A stretch of 50,157 nt of DNA from Prevotella sp. (lineage in GTDB: Bacteria; Bacteroidota; Bacteroidia; Bacteroidales; Bacteroidaceae). The stretch lies in NCBI GenBank assembly GCA_022782305.1, contig JALFPC010000039.1:1-50157 (forward strand), read 5' to 3'. The notes below the pieces were generated by a model. That model was not told the DNA's origin and did no database searches. It was given only the letters and a program-made list of their open reading frames with translations. This document shows, one piece after another, positions 27,204 to 37,087 of the stretch. The translations under genes were made by a program, and so were the position numbers. The stretch's first letter is position 1. Each line of letters opens with the position of its first letter.

Positions 27204-29255
27204 TTACCATAGGTTAAGGCGCTCACTAGCAGGCACATACATGGGGTCATGTTCTGTAATGCCGAATGTTTGGTACCATGCGTCGATATGCGGCAGTGTG
27301 CCGTTTACTCTCCATTTACCCAATGAGTGAGGGTCTGACTTTGTACGGTTTCTGATAGCCTCCTCTGTGATGTTGGCTGCCCAAACACCCGAATAGGCGA
27401 TAAAGAAACGCTGGTCTGCAGTGAGGCCGTCAATCACTGGCAACTCGACGTTCTTGCAGGCTTCCTTGTAAGCAGCCCACGACACCATCAAACCTCCGTG
27501 GTCTGCGAGGTTTTCTCCGAGTGTGAAACGTCCGTTGGCCTTTAGGTCAGGCAGCACATTTATATTTGAAAAGAAATCTGCAATGACATCGGCACGTGCA
27601 GAGAAATTCTTGGCATCCTGCTCTGTCCACCAGTCGCACATATTACCATTCTTGTCATAATGCCTGCCCTGGTCGTCAAAACCATGTGTCATCTCATGTC
27701 CTATCACAACACCGATAGCGCCATAATTGAAGGCATCGTCGGCATTTGGATCAAAGAAAGGAGGTTGCAGTATTCCTGCGGGAAAGCAAATCTCATTGGT
27801 TGTAGGATTATAATAAGCATTTACAGTCTGCGGAGTCATATGCCACTCATCGCGGTCTACAGGTTTTCCTGCGCGCTCATCTATTTTGTGCTTGGTCCAG
27901 AAACGGCGGCAAGCCAGCACATTCTCATAATATGATTTGGATGGATCGATAACAAGTTCCGACATATCTGTCCACTTATCTGGATATCCAATCTTCACAT
28001 AGAAGGAGTTTAGTTTATCTATAGCCTTTGCCTTGGTCTCGTCGCTCATCCAGTCTTGTGCCATGATGCGCTGTCCGAGTGCTTTTTGCAGATTTGCAAC
28101 CAATGTTTTCATGCGTTGCTTGGAAGACTCAGGGAAATATTTGGCCACATAGATTCTTCCGAGGGCTTCGCCCATCATACTCTGTACTTGATTGGTGGCA
28201 CGTTTCCACAGAGGATGCATTTCCTTGCTACCAGTCATGGTCTTGCCCCAGAACTCAAAGTTGGCCTGGGCTACCTCTTCTGTCAAATAACCTGTAGCAC
28301 TTTCTATCACTCCCCACTGCAAATAATCTCGGTATTCATCGGGGGTTATAGACTTGAGCAGAATGTTGGCACCATCGAGAAATTCGGGCTGTCCTACCAC
28401 GAGGGTTTGGATATGTTCCGACTTGATTCCAGTTGCGTTTGCCACCTGTTCAAACTTGAGATTTGGATATCTCTCTGCAAACTCCTTGAGAGTCATCTTA
28501 TGATAGTTGGCCTCTACATCTCTTAGTTCGGTCTGACTCTTGGAAACTTGTGCAAGTGCCGTTTCCAATCTCATAATATTGAGCATTTTTTTATTGGCGG
28601 ATTTTTCGTTATATCCAAAGAGTTTAAACATCTTTACTATATGTTTCTTGTAAGCCTCTCGAATATTCACAGTTGCCTCGTCTTCATCAAGATAATACTC
28701 TTTCTGTCTAAGAGCTATGCCACCCTGTACCACGTTCATGATATTATCCTTGGCATTCTTGTCATCGCTACTGATATAGAAGGAGTAGAACTCTTTGTCG
28801 CCAGTGTTAGCCATCTGGAGCTGGAGTTTGAAAAGTGCCTCATTTGTTTTAGCCTTATCAAACTCTTTCAAATGCTGTTTAACTATAGCAACACCCTCTT
28901 TTTCACGTCTTGTAGAGTCCATAGCCATCTTGTAAAGATCGCTTAGTTTCTGCTCTACTGAGCCAGGTGTATATGTTTGCTCAAGTAGTTCCTTGAGTAT
29001 TTCATTTACCTGCTTGTTTGAATTCTCCCAGAGTTCATCAAAGGTTCCAAAGCGTGAATAGGCTGCAGGCAGCGGATTGCTCTTTATCCATCCTCCGCAA
29101 GCATAGCCATAAAAGTCAGTACCTGGTTTCACGCCTAAATCGAGATTTTGGGGGTTTATTCCCGAACTCATAGTTTGCTGTGAGAAACCATGAGCAGTCA
29201 TCATGGACATGGCCACGATGGGTAGAAAATCTTTCAGTTTCATATTATCGTTCAT
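27204..29255 (-). CDS. pepO: M13-family (neprilysin-like) zinc endopeptidase
   Basis: A 683-residue metalloprotease. It carries the zinc site HEMTH at residues 520-524 (in VVIGHEMTHGFDD), the third ligand in ENLADHGG (E581) and the substrate-binding NAYYNPTTNEICFPAGIL upstream. A weak signal sequence is present near the N-terminus (KLKDFLPIVAMSMMTAHGFS), so export to the periplasm is probable. Family members cut peptides shorter than about 40 residues. The C-terminus ends in the family-typical tryptophan after RLNL. ATG 29243 would remove four residues and is an equally good start. It lies 35 bases behind an ABC-F gene and 23 before the GH51 gene, so it is probably co-transcribed with both. 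Confidence 0.93.
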   Translation of the reverse strand: MNDNMKLKDFLPIVAMSMMTAHGFSQQTMSSGINPQNLDLGVKPGTDFYGYACGGWIKSNPLPAAYSRFGTFDELWENSNKQVNEILKELLEQTYTPGSVEQKLSDLYKMAMDSTRREKEGVAIVKQHLKEFDKAKTNEALFKLQLQMANTGDKEFYSFYISSDDKNAKDNIMNVVQGGIALRQKEYYLDEDEATVNIREAYKKHIVKMFKLFGYNEKSANKKMLNIMRLETALAQVSKSQTELRDVEANYHKMTLKEFAERYPNLKFEQVANATGIKSEHIQTLVVGQPEFLDGANILLKSITPDEYRDYLQWGVIESATGYLTEEVAQANFEFWGKTMTGSKEMHPLWKRATNQVQSMMGEALGRIYVAKYFPESSKQRMKTLVANLQKALGQRIMAQDWMSDETKAKAIDKLNSFYVKIGYPDKWTDMSELVIDPSKSYYENVLACRRFWTKHKIDERAGKPVDRDEWHMTPQTVNAYYNPTTNEICFPAGILQPPFFDPNADDAFNYGAIGVVIGHEMTHGFDDQGRHYDKNGNMCDWWTEQDAKNFSARADVIADFFSNINVLPDLKANGRFTLGENLADHGGLMVSWAAYKEACKNVELPVIDGLTADQRFFIAYSGVWAANITEEAIRNRTKSDPHSLGKWRVNGTLPHIDAWYQTFGITEHDPMYVPASERLNLW

Positions 29256-29290
29256 TAGTTAGTTATATTATCTGAAAAAAAAATAATAAT

Positions 29291-31282
29291 TTAGAGAGAT
29301 GCGGAGAGACTTTCCAATTCCTCTGATAGTTTCTCCCATTTTTCTATCTCAACATCGATGTTTCTCTTAATGTCTGTATACTCGTTAACCATTGTCATGT
29401 CAGAAGCGTTCTTTGGGTCGCAGAGAAGGTCGTCAAGTTCCTTGAGTCTAATTTCCATAGACTCTATCTTCTTTTCTGTCGCGGCTATAGCCTTCTTTGT
29501 TCGGTTAATGGCTTTCATCTGCTCCTTGCGCTCAACATAACTCTGCATACCATCCTTTTTTGTATTATCTTCGGATGCAGATTGTTTGGTATTGGCAGAA
29601 AGTTTTGTGTTATTTGAATTATCACTATCAACTGTAGATTGTGCCAGAGTTTTATTGCCTAGCATGTCGAGACTGTCTATGTCATGCTGGCGCAGGAAAT
29701 CATAGATACCCCCAATATGTTCTCTCACCTTGCCATCTCCAAACTCAAAAACCTTAGTAACAAGACCATCAAGAAATTCTCGATCGTGACTCACGATGAT
29801 GGCAGTGCCGTCAAATGCTTGTATGGCTTCTTTGAGTACATCCTTTGATGGCATGTCGAGATGATTGGTAGGTTCGTCTAGGATGAGTAGATTTACAGGT
29901 TCGAGTAGCAGGCGTATCATGGCCAATCGGCTTCTCTCTCCACCGCTGAGCACTTTCACTTTCTTGTCTGAGTTCTCACCACCGAACATGAACGCGCCAA
30001 GGATATCATTGATTTTGAGTCTTATGTCACCCTTAGCCACATTATCAATGGTTTGAAAAACTGTGAGAGTCTCATCGAGCATCTGCGTCTGATTTTGTGC
30101 GAAATAGCCAATCTGCACGTTATGACCAATCTTTAGATTGCCATCAAAGGGAATCTGGTTCATGATACATTTAACGAGTGTTGACTTACCCTCGCCATTT
30201 TTTCCCACAAAAGCCACCTTCTCACCACGTTTGATGGTGAGGTTTACATGACTAAACACGGTATGGTGGCCATAGTCTTTTCTCACATCCTCGCAAATCA
30301 CAGGATAGTCGCCGCTACGTAGGCATGGGGGAAACTTGAGATGCAGGGCCGAATTGTCTACCTCATCAATCTCTATGGGCACTATCTTCTCCAGTTGCTT
30401 TATGCGGCTCTGCACCTGCACTGCCTTGGTGGGTTTATAGCGAAAGCGTTCTATGAAATCCTTAATGTCGGCAATTTCTTTCTGCTGGTTCTCATAGGCG
30501 CGCAACTGTTGCTGGCGTCTCTCCTTGCGCAACACTACATATTCGTCGTATTTAACCTTATAGTCAACCACTTTGCCACATGATATCTCAATGGTGCGGT
30601 TTGACACATTGTTGATAAAGGCACGGTCGTGGCTTACCAGAACAACCGACTTGGCGCTCTGGTTCAAGAACTGTTCAAACCACCTGATACTATCTATGTC
30701 GAGATGATTGGTGGGTTCGTCAAGCAGGAGTACATCAGGATTGCGTAGCAGTATCTTGGCCAATTCTATGCGCATACGCCAACCGCCGCTAAACTCTGAG
30801 GTGGGGCGCTGAAAGTCGTTGCGGCTGAACCCTAGTCCCAAAAGAGTACGTTCTATCTCCGCCTCGCAGTTCTCTGCACCAAGCATCATATACCTCTCAT
30901 GCTCAGTGGTGAAGGTCTGAACGAGGTTTAAATATTCATCGCTTTCATAATCGGTACGTTGCGCCAGTTGCAGGTTGAGATCATCTATGCGTTTCTTCAG
31001 TTCTGTCACATGGCTGAACGCCTTGCGTGTCTCCTCGATTACCGTTGTGTGGTCGGAAAGCACCATCACCTGTGGCAGATAACCTATTGTGGTGTCTTGT
31101 GGCACTGCCACCCTACCATCGGTAGGTTTCTGCATTCCACAGAGTATCTTGAGCATTGTAGACTTGCCTGCACCGTTTTTGCCCACTAGAGCTATACGGT
31201 CACGGTCATTGATAACAAAACTTACATTGCAGAACAATGGTTTTGCGGCAAATTCCACCCTTAGTCCTTCTACAGATATCAT
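29291..31282 (-). CDS. ABC-F ATPase (Uup/YheS-like)
   Basis: A 663-residue protein with two complete ATPase domains and no membrane helices. Domain 1: Walker A GKNGAGKST, signature FSGGWRMRIELAK, Walker [12 protein letters not shown]. The inter-domain linker (about 240-310, rich in R, Q and E) fits the ribosome-contacting P-site arm. Domain 2: GKNGEGKST, LSGGERSRLAM, LILDEPTNHLD. A long charged C-terminal extension of about 130 residues with coiled-coil character is typical of Uup/YheS-like proteins. ABC-F proteins of this kind act on stalled or assembling ribosomes or on branched DNA. Unlike the protein at 3528-5141 both ATP sites are intact. It lies 32 bases downstream of an M15-like gene. 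Confidence 0.92.
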   Translation of the reverse strand: MISVEGLRVEFAAKPLFCNVSFVINDRDRIALVGKNGAGKSTMLKILCGMQKPTDGRVAVPQDTTIGYLPQVMVLSDHTTVIEETRKAFSHVTELKKRIDDLNLQLAQRTDYESDEYLNLVQTFTTEHERYMMLGAENCEAEIERTLLGLGFSRNDFQRPTSEFSGGWRMRIELAKILLRNPDVLLLDEPTNHLDIDSIRWFEQFLNQSAKSVVLVSHDRAFINNVSNRTIEISCGKVVDYKVKYDEYVVLRKERRQQQLRAYENQQKEIADIKDFIERFRYKPTKAVQVQSRIKQLEKIVPIEIDEVDNSALHLKFPPCLRSGDYPVICEDVRKDYGHHTVFSHVNLTIKRGEKVAFVGKNGEGKSTLVKCIMNQIPFDGNLKIGHNVQIGYFAQNQTQMLDETLTVFQTIDNVAKGDIRLKINDILGAFMFGGENSDKKVKVLSGGERSRLAMIRLLLEPVNLLILDEPTNHLDMPSKDVLKEAIQAFDGTAIIVSHDREFLDGLVTKVFEFGDGKVREHIGGIYDFLRQHDIDSLDMLGNKTLAQSTVDSDNSNNTKLSANTKQSASEDNTKKDGMQSYVERKEQMKAINRTKKAIAATEKKIESMEIRLKELDDLLCDPKNASDMTMVNEYTDIKRNIDVEIEKWEKLSEELESLSASL

Positions 31283-31314
31283 TGTTGTATGTTTATTTTT
31301 ATTGTTTGAATGGA

Positions 31315-32151
31315 TTATCTCACCGTGATATGAAAGCAGCCCTGCTTGACCTCGTATTTCACATAACAGCGGTCTAGCTGGCGCAAGTCTCTGAGCACTT
31401 CACTCAGCACCCATTTGAGAGAATCATTGCGTACAGGTCTACGACCAGGGTTGTCGGGATCGTCAACGGTGACATAACGATTGTAACAGAGGTCGAATGT
31501 AGTGCCATAAAGGTGGCAACTGTTTTCAGTAGCATTAGCATTATGGGTGCGAAGTTTGCGTATATCGTCCTTAGTACGCAACACACTTGTTATGATTACC
31601 TTATGAAGTGGTATCCCTTTGATTTGCAGACTGTCAAAATAGTTTCTGCCTATATCATTGAGCAATACAGCTGCCTTGGGCACAAGATAGGCAATACTAC
31701 TATTAAGTTTGTCTACACAAAAATAGGGACTACATTCGATATTTACCAGTTCGTGCATTCTTTTGTCTGCCTCTTCACGGTTGGCAACGGGTGACACACC
31801 CCACCGACGTGCCGACTCCATTTGCACATCATTGAGGTCGTTGAAAGTGTTCTGAAACGATGAAACACTGTAGATACGGGAACGGTGCTCACTGCCATCG
31901 GCATTGAAGAAAGCAGACCCTACAAGTGTAGCATGAACAGTGGGTTTATGCCTGTCGCTCATCTCAAGGGAGTCTTGCATGGCTGTCGCCAATGCCACTT
32001 CATCTCCATGACCAACTACGCCAGGAAAAATGCAACGCACCAATGCCAACACTGCAACAACCGAAAAAAAGAGCACAACAAACCGACTCTTGCCCGTATA
32101 GTCAGCATTTGCTAATTTGAGAATCTTATTTAGTAAAGTATTGAAATTCAT
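31315..32151 (-). CDS. Membrane-anchored M15-like putative peptidase (DUF5715-like)
   Basis: A 278-residue protein with one N-terminal membrane segment (about 24-45), so the rest probably faces the periplasm. The C-terminal half shows a zinc DD-peptidase pattern: ITSVLRTKDDI, then SCHLYGTTFDL, the analogue of SxHxxGxAxD with H213 and D220, and near the end E267 and H274 (CFHITV), where M15 enzymes carry the third ligand. This resembles D-Ala-D-Ala carboxypeptidases and VanX-type enzymes, and I think it belongs to DUF5715, known mainly from Bacteroidota. It is the first gene of a four-gene minus-strand run and has its own promoter. The link to cell-wall metabolism is inferred from motifs only. 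Confidence 0.65.
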   Translation of the reverse strand: MNFNTLLNKILKLANADYTGKSRFVVLFFSVVAVLALVRCIFPGVVGHGDEVALATAMQDSLEMSDRHKPTVHATLVGSAFFNADGSEHRSRIYSVSSFQNTFNDLNDVQMESARRWGVSPVANREEADKRMHELVNIECSPYFCVDKLNSSIAYLVPKAAVLLNDIGRNYFDSLQIKGIPLHKVIITSVLRTKDDIRKLRTHNANATENSCHLYGTTFDLCYNRYVTVDDPDNPGRRPVRNDSLKWVLSEVLRDLRQLDRCYVKYEVKQGCFHITVR

Positions 32152-32174
32152 CTAATATTCATATTTTGAAAGTG

Positions 32175-32206
32175 CAAAGTTAATGCAAAAAGGAGATTTG
32201 ACAAAA
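32175..32206 (-). promoter_or_regulatory. Promoter of the minus-strand four-gene run
   Basis: On the minus strand TTTTG, 19 bases, TAACTTTG, then CAC. It ends 24 bases before the start codon of the M15-like gene and diverges from the phoH promoter in a 149-base spacer. Confidence 0.7.
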
Positions 32207-32254
32207 CAAATCATGCTTTTTTGATATTATTATCATCACTTTTTGCCCTTATAA

Positions 32255-32286
32255 TTGTGAAATGTAGAAAAGATTATGTAATTTTG
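32255..32286 (+). promoter_or_regulatory. Promoter of phoH-purC
   Basis: TTG (32255-32257), 21 bases, TAATTTTG (32279-32286), followed by CACG. It ends 14 bases before ATG 32301, leaving a very short leader. Confidence 0.6.
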
Positions 32287-32300
32287 CACGAGATTTAGAC

Positions 32301-33281
32301 ATGACAATGATAGAAAAGCATATAGTGATTGAAGACATAGACCCCGTAATGCTCTATGGAACCGGCAACCAGAACCTGCTGATGATCAGGTCGCTGTTTC
32401 CGAAACTGAGGATTGTGGCTAGGGATAATGTCATTAGGGTGCTGGGCGACGAAGAGCAGATGTGCGCATTTGAAGAGAGCATCAATGCCATCATATCTCA
32501 TCTCGTCAGATTCAACACCATAAACGAAGAAACCATCATATCGATAATAAAGGGCGACAAGAGAAATGACGATTTCCCAGATGATGTTGTGGTGTATAGT
32601 ATATCGGGCAAACCAATAAAAGCCCGCACCGAAAACCAACAATTATTGATTGATAGTTTCAATTCCAATGACATGGTGTTTGCTATCGGACCCGCAGGCA
32701 CGGGCAAGACATATCTGAGCATAGCACTGGCCGTGAAGGCACTCAAAGAGAAGAGGATAAAAAAGATTATTCTGTCGAGACCTGCCGTGGAGGCGGGAGA
32801 GAAGCTTGGTTTTTTGCCAGGCGACATGAAAGACAAGATTGATCCTTATCTCCAACCACTCTATGACTCGCTCGAGGATATGATACCCTCCACCAAACTG
32901 CAGGAGATGATGGACAAGAGAATCATACAGATAGCCCCTCTGGCATTCATGAGAGGACGTACACTGAGCGATGCAGTGGTAATACTAGATGAGGCACAAA
33001 ACACTACCACAGCCCAACTCAGAATGTTTCTAACCAGAATGGGCTGGAACACAAGGATGATAATAACTGGCGACCTTACACAGGTAGACCTGCCCAAAAA
33101 CCAAAGAAGTGGACTTGCAGAGGCGATAGAAGTGCTTGACGGCATAGAAGGCCTCAAGATAGTAAGGTTAGACAAGCATGACATAGTGAGACACCGACTC
33201 GTGACACGCATAGTCAATGCATACGAGAAGCAAGAAGAAAGACATAATAATATATCACAACAAAACAATTCCAACTTATGA
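32301..33281 (+). CDS. phoH: PhoH-family ATPase
   Basis: A 326-residue protein with an N-terminal KH-like region (about 1-105) and a P-loop ATPase of the PhoH type: [16 protein letters not shown] (Walker A), [30 protein letters not shown] (Walker B) and [10 protein letters not shown]. Relatives with this length and an N-terminal RNA-binding part (PhoH/YbeZ) work with the endonuclease YbeY in rRNA maturation and ribosome quality control; ybeY is not in the window. The start could also be ATG 32307. Its stop overlaps the purC start in ATGA, so the two genes are translationally coupled. Confidence 0.93.
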   Translation: MTMIEKHIVIEDIDPVMLYGTGNQNLLMIRSLFPKLRIVARDNVIRVLGDEEQMCAFEESINAIISHLVRFNTINEETIISIIKGDKRNDDFPDDVVVYSISGKPIKARTENQQLLIDSFNSNDMVFAIGPAGTGKTYLSIALAVKALKEKRIKKIILSRPAVEAGEKLGFLPGDMKDKIDPYLQPLYDSLEDMIPSTKLQEMMDKRIIQIAPLAFMRGRTLSDAVVILDEAQNTTTAQLRMFLTRMGWNTRMIITGDLTQVDLPKNQRSGLAEAIEVLDGIEGLKIVRLDKHDIVRHRLVTRIVNAYEKQEERHNNISQQNNSNL

Positions 33282-34228
33282 AGGCATTAACAAATACTGA
33301 CTTCAATTTCGAAGGTCAAAAGAGCGTTTATCATGGAAAAGTGAGAGATGTATATAACATCAATGACAACCTAATGGTTATGGTGGCCACCGATAGGATA
33401 TCGGCTTTTGATGTCATACTTCCTAAAGGTATCCCCTACAAGGGTCAAGTGCTCAACCAAATAGCAGCCAAATTCCTAGATGCTACTGCCGATATCTGTC
33501 CCAACTGGAAAATTGCATCTCCAGACCCAATGGTAACAGTGGGCCTCAAATGCGAGGGATTCAGGGTGGAGATGATCATACGTTCCATCCTTACGGGTTC
33601 TGCATGGAGAGATTACCAGAAAGGATGCAGGGAGATATGCGGCGTGAAATTGCCAGATGGCATGAAGGAGAACCAGCGTTTCCCAGAGCCAATCATCACT
33701 CCTACTACAAAGGCTGATGAGGGTCACGACATGAACATATCCAAAGATGAAATCATAGCCCAGGGCATTGTGAGCAAAGAGGATTATGAGGTAATGGAAG
33801 ACTACACACGCCGACTCTTCAAGCGCGGGCAAGAGATTGCAGCCAAGCAGGGCCTCATTCTCGTGGATACTAAGTATGAGTTTGGCAAGAGAGACGGCAA
33901 GGTGTATCTCATTGACGAAATACATACCCCCGACTCAAGTCGCTATTTCTATGCCGACGGTTATGAAGAGAAATTCAACAACGGAGAACCACAGAGACAA
34001 CTATCAAAGGAGTTTGTAAGACAGTGGCTTATAGAGCATGACTTTATGAACGAGCCCGGACAGGTGATGCCAAATATAACAGACGAATATGCCGAAAGCG
34101 TGAGTGAAAGATACATAGAACTCTATGAGCATATAACAGGCGAAGTCTTCGACAAAGCCTCTGACACAGACGACATAGCAAAACGCATAGAAAACAATGT
34201 AGTTCAATTCCTCAAGACCTACAAGTAA
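33278..34228 (+). CDS. purC: Phosphoribosylaminoimidazole-succinocarboxamide synthase
   Basis: A 316-residue SAICAR synthetase of the longer type. [29 protein letters not shown] at the N-terminus contains the ATP-grasp-like nucleotide site; [22 protein letters not shown] and the metal-binding [14 protein letters not shown] are family signatures. The enzyme joins aspartate to CAIR in purine synthesis. It overlaps phoH by 4 bases. A second purine gene, purM, lies 1.6 kb downstream on the same strand. A GC-rich hairpin at 34241-34278 follows the stop. Confidence 0.97.
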   Translation: MKALTNTDFNFEGQKSVYHGKVRDVYNINDNLMVMVATDRISAFDVILPKGIPYKGQVLNQIAAKFLDATADICPNWKIASPDPMVTVGLKCEGFRVEMIIRSILTGSAWRDYQKGCREICGVKLPDGMKENQRFPEPIITPTTKADEGHDMNISKDEIIAQGIVSKEDYEVMEDYTRRLFKRGQEIAAKQGLILVDTKYEFGKRDGKVYLIDEIHTPDSSRYFYADGYEEKFNNGEPQRQLSKEFVRQWLIEHDFMNEPGQVMPNITDEYAESVSERYIELYEHITGEVFDKASDTDDIAKRIENNVVQFLKTYK

Positions 34229-34240
34229 TACACATATTCT

Positions 34241-34278
34241 GTGACCTCTGCACCATGCATACGCTATGCGGAGGCCAC
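34241..34278 (+). terminator. Hairpin after purC
   Basis: GTGACCTCTGC pairs with GCGGAGGCCAC, with one A/C mismatch and one G/U pair, around a 16-base loop. No T run follows, so it may be a processing or stability element rather than a full terminator. Confidence 0.45.
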
Positions 34279-34327
34279 ACCTTATAATATTTAGGCGTAA
34301 AAAACAATCGGCAACTCCCAATAAACA

Positions 34328-35062
34328 ATGTATCGTCAGGAACAAATTAAACCTTACTGCCAACACGAGGAGAAAGGCAAGCAGATGGAACAGATGTTCA
34401 ACACCATTGCCCCCACCTATGATGCACTAAATCATAGACTTTCGTGGAATATTGACAAATACTGGCGCAACAAGGCTATCTCTTACCTATGTCAGTTTCA
34501 GCCAAAGACCATTCTCGATGTGGCCACGGGCACAGGCGACTTTGCACTGTTGGCAGCCAGACGCATTACACCCGACCATATCCTAGCATCCGACATATCA
34601 GAAGGCATGATGGATATTGGCAAACAAAAAGCCGACAAGGAAAAACTCGCCGATATAGTTTCATTTCAACGGCAAGACTGCATGAGTCTCGACATCAGCA
34701 ACGACAACTTTGATGCCGTTATGTCTGCTTTCGGAATACGCAACTTCCCAAGTCTCGATAAGGGACTGGCAGAGATGTGCAGGGTAATGAAACCAGGTGG
34801 ACATCTTGTCATTATCGAACTCACACACCCTATAGCCTTCCCGATGAAACAACTTTTCAACTTCTATTCGCATCATGTACTGCCTTTCGTGGGACGATTG
34901 ATATCTAAAGACAGAAACGCCTATGACTATCTGACCAAGACCATTGATGTGTTTCCACAAGGTGAAGAGATGATGCACATTTTAAAAAAAGCAGGATTCA
35001 AGGAGCCAAGGTATAAAAGGCTCACTTTCGGCATATGCACCATGTATATGGCTACCAAATGA
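34328..35062 (+). CDS. menG: Demethylmenaquinone methyltransferase
   Basis: A 244-residue SAM-dependent methyltransferase of the UbiE/MenG family. Family signatures are FNTIAPTYDALNHRLSWNIDKYWR near residue 25, the SAM-binding loop ILDVATGTGDFALLA (about 60-74), FDAVMSAFGIRNFPSLDKGL and EVMKPGG-like RVMKPGGHLVIIE, ending RYKRLTFGICTMYMATK. It methylates demethylmenaquinone to menaquinone, the respiratory quinone of Bacteroidales; a ubiquinone role is unlikely in this group. ATG 34328 matches the family N-terminus (EQIKPY). aroE starts 24 bases downstream, so the two are probably co-transcribed. Confidence 0.94.
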   Translation: MYRQEQIKPYCQHEEKGKQMEQMFNTIAPTYDALNHRLSWNIDKYWRNKAISYLCQFQPKTILDVATGTGDFALLAARRITPDHILASDISEGMMDIGKQKADKEKLADIVSFQRQDCMSLDISNDNFDAVMSAFGIRNFPSLDKGLAEMCRVMKPGGHLVIIELTHPIAFPMKQLFNFYSHHVLPFVGRLISKDRNAYDYLTKTIDVFPQGEEMMHILKKAGFKEPRYKRLTFGICTMYMATK

Positions 35063-35086
35063 AATAATCTTTAATTACATACTGTC

Positions 35087-35833
35087 ATGGATAAATATGG
35101 TTTGATAGGCTACCCGCTAGGGCATTCATTCTCAAAGAATTTCTTTAACCAGAAATTCGAAGATGAGGGCGTGGATGCTGTGTATGAGAATTTCGAGATT
35201 CCAAGCGTAGAGGTGATGCAGGAGGTGGTGGACAAAAACCCCAATCTCAGAGGACTCAACGTGACCATCCCTTATAAGCAGAAGGTGATACCATTTCTCG
35301 ATTCTATTACTCCCGAAGCGCAGGCCATTGGGGCTGTAAACGTAATCAAGGTGATGCACATCGGAAAAAAAACACTACTCAAAGGATACAACTCTGATGT
35401 CATAGGTTTTACAAAAAGTATTGAACCCATGCTCGAGAAATTTCACAAGAAAGCACTCATACTTGGTACGGGTGGAGCATCTAAGGCCATAGACTATGGA
35501 CTGAGGAGCCTAGGACTGGAAACAGTGTTTGTGAGCCGTTTCAAACGTGACAATACTATACAGTATGCAGATATCACACCCGAAGTAGTAAGAGAGTATA
35601 ATGTGATTATTAACTGCACCCCATGCGGAATGTATCCCCATGCCGACGAATGCCCGATGCTACCCTATGAGGCAATGAACGAGCATACAATACTATATGA
35701 CCTCATCTACAACCCCGACCAGACACTCTTCATGAAGAAAGGTGCCGAATATGGGGCAAACACCAAAAACGGACTCGAAATGCTACTTCTGCAGGCTTTC
35801 GCAAGTTGGGATATTTGGAACGATGAGATGTAA
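35087..35833 (+). CDS. aroE: Shikimate dehydrogenase
   Basis: A 248-residue AroE-type dehydrogenase, slightly shorter than the E. coli enzyme (272). The N-terminal YGLIGYPLGHSFSKNFFN and NVTIPYKQKVIPFLD bind shikimate, with the catalytic lysine in the second motif. The Rossmann loop GTGGASKAIDYGL binds NADP; INCTPCGMYP and NGLEMLLLQA complete the pattern. It reduces 3-dehydroshikimate in aromatic amino-acid synthesis. It sits between menG and purM with spacers of 24 and 48 bases. Confidence 0.94.
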   Translation: MDKYGLIGYPLGHSFSKNFFNQKFEDEGVDAVYENFEIPSVEVMQEVVDKNPNLRGLNVTIPYKQKVIPFLDSITPEAQAIGAVNVIKVMHIGKKTLLKGYNSDVIGFTKSIEPMLEKFHKKALILGTGGASKAIDYGLRSLGLETVFVSRFKRDNTIQYADITPEVVREYNVIINCTPCGMYPHADECPMLPYEAMNEHTILYDLIYNPDQTLFMKKGAEYGANTKNGLEMLLLQAFASWDIWNDEM

Positions 35834-35881
35834 TTATTTTCACAGACAATCAATAACAATAATAACAGATACTTATAATTT

Positions 35882-37045
35882 ATGAGCAACAGATATACTA
35901 TGAGAGGCGTAAGCGCCGCAAAAGAAGACGTGCACAACGCTATCAAAAACATAGACAAAGGCATATTCCCGCAGGCTTTCTGCAAAATAATTCCCGACAT
36001 TCTCGGCGGTGATCCCGAATATTGCAATATCATGCATGCCGACGGAGCAGGTACCAAATCATCGCTTGCTTACATATATTGGAAAGAAACTGGTGACCTG
36101 TCAGTATGGAAGGGAATAGCCCAGGATGCACTCATCATGAATACCGACGACTTACTGTGCGTGGGAGCCGTTGACAATATACTCGTGTCGAGCACCATCG
36201 GACGCAACAAGATGCTTGTGCCAGGAGAGGTGATAAGCGCCATTATCAATGGTACCGATGAACTATTGCAGCGCATGCGAGATATGGGGGTGGGCATCTA
36301 TTCCACTGGAGGCGAAACCGCTGACGTGGGCGATCTGGTGCGCACCATCATAGTAGACTCTACTGTGACATGCCGCATGAAACGTTCAGATGTTATTAAC
36401 AATGCCAACATCAAACCCGGTGACGTGATAGTGGGATTGGCCTCTTTTGGACAGGCCACTTATGAGGATGAATACAATGGTGGAATGGGAAGCAACGGAC
36501 TCACCTCTGCACGCCATGACGTGTTTACCAAATACCTCGCAGAGAAGTATCCCGAGAGCTATGACCATAGTGTTCCTGAGGAACTGGTTTATAGCGGAAA
36601 ATACAGACTCGACACCCCTGTGGAGGGCTCACCCAAACCAGCAGGAAAACTCGTGCTCTCACCAACACGCACCTACGCTCCTGTAATCAAGCGAATACTC
36701 AACGAGATGAGAGTTGATATACATGGTATGGTACACTGCACAGGAGGCGCACAGACCAAGGTACTGCATTTCGTGGGCGACAACTGTAAGGTAGTGAAAG
36801 ACAATATGTTTGCCGTGCCTCCACTCTTCAAAGCAATCCAGGAACAGAGCGGCACCGACTGGAAAGAGATGTATAAGGTATTTAACATGGGGCACCGCAT
36901 GGAGATATATGTGTCACCAGAGCATGCCGACAAGATAATAGAGATTAGTCGCAACTTCAATATTGACGCACAGGTGATAGGACATATAGAGGAGGGACAG
37001 AAGAGTCTGACCATCAATTCTGAATTTGGAGTGTTCGAATATTAA
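35882..37045 (+). CDS. purM: Phosphoribosylformylglycinamidine cyclo-ligase
   Basis: A 387-residue AIR synthetase. Present are ADGAGTKSSLAYIYW, NTDDLLCVGA near residues 81-90, TGGETADVGD and GDVIVGLASFGQATYEDEY, which make up the ATP-binding and FGAM-binding halves of the PurM fold. It closes the imidazole ring in purine synthesis. The sequence is of the Bacteroidota type, somewhat longer than the 345-residue E. coli enzyme. prfA begins 42 bases after the stop. Confidence 0.94.
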   Translation: MSNRYTMRGVSAAKEDVHNAIKNIDKGIFPQAFCKIIPDILGGDPEYCNIMHADGAGTKSSLAYIYWKETGDLSVWKGIAQDALIMNTDDLLCVGAVDNILVSSTIGRNKMLVPGEVISAIINGTDELLQRMRDMGVGIYSTGGETADVGDLVRTIIVDSTVTCRMKRSDVINNANIKPGDVIVGLASFGQATYEDEYNGGMGSNGLTSARHDVFTKYLAEKYPESYDHSVPEELVYSGKYRLDTPVEGSPKPAGKLVLSPTRTYAPVIKRILNEMRVDIHGMVHCTGGAQTKVLHFVGDNCKVVKDNMFAVPPLFKAIQEQSGTDWKEMYKVFNMGHRMEIYVSPEHADKIIEISRNFNIDAQVIGHIEEGQKSLTINSEFGVFEY

Positions 37046-37087
37046 TTCCCCCTGTAACCATTAGAAATTCATTCATTTGATTACGAT

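Noticed and set aside
28056..28946. Two plus-strand open frames of 156 and 132 codons
   Set aside because: Both are antisense to the M13 peptidase gene and their cysteine-rich products resemble nothing.
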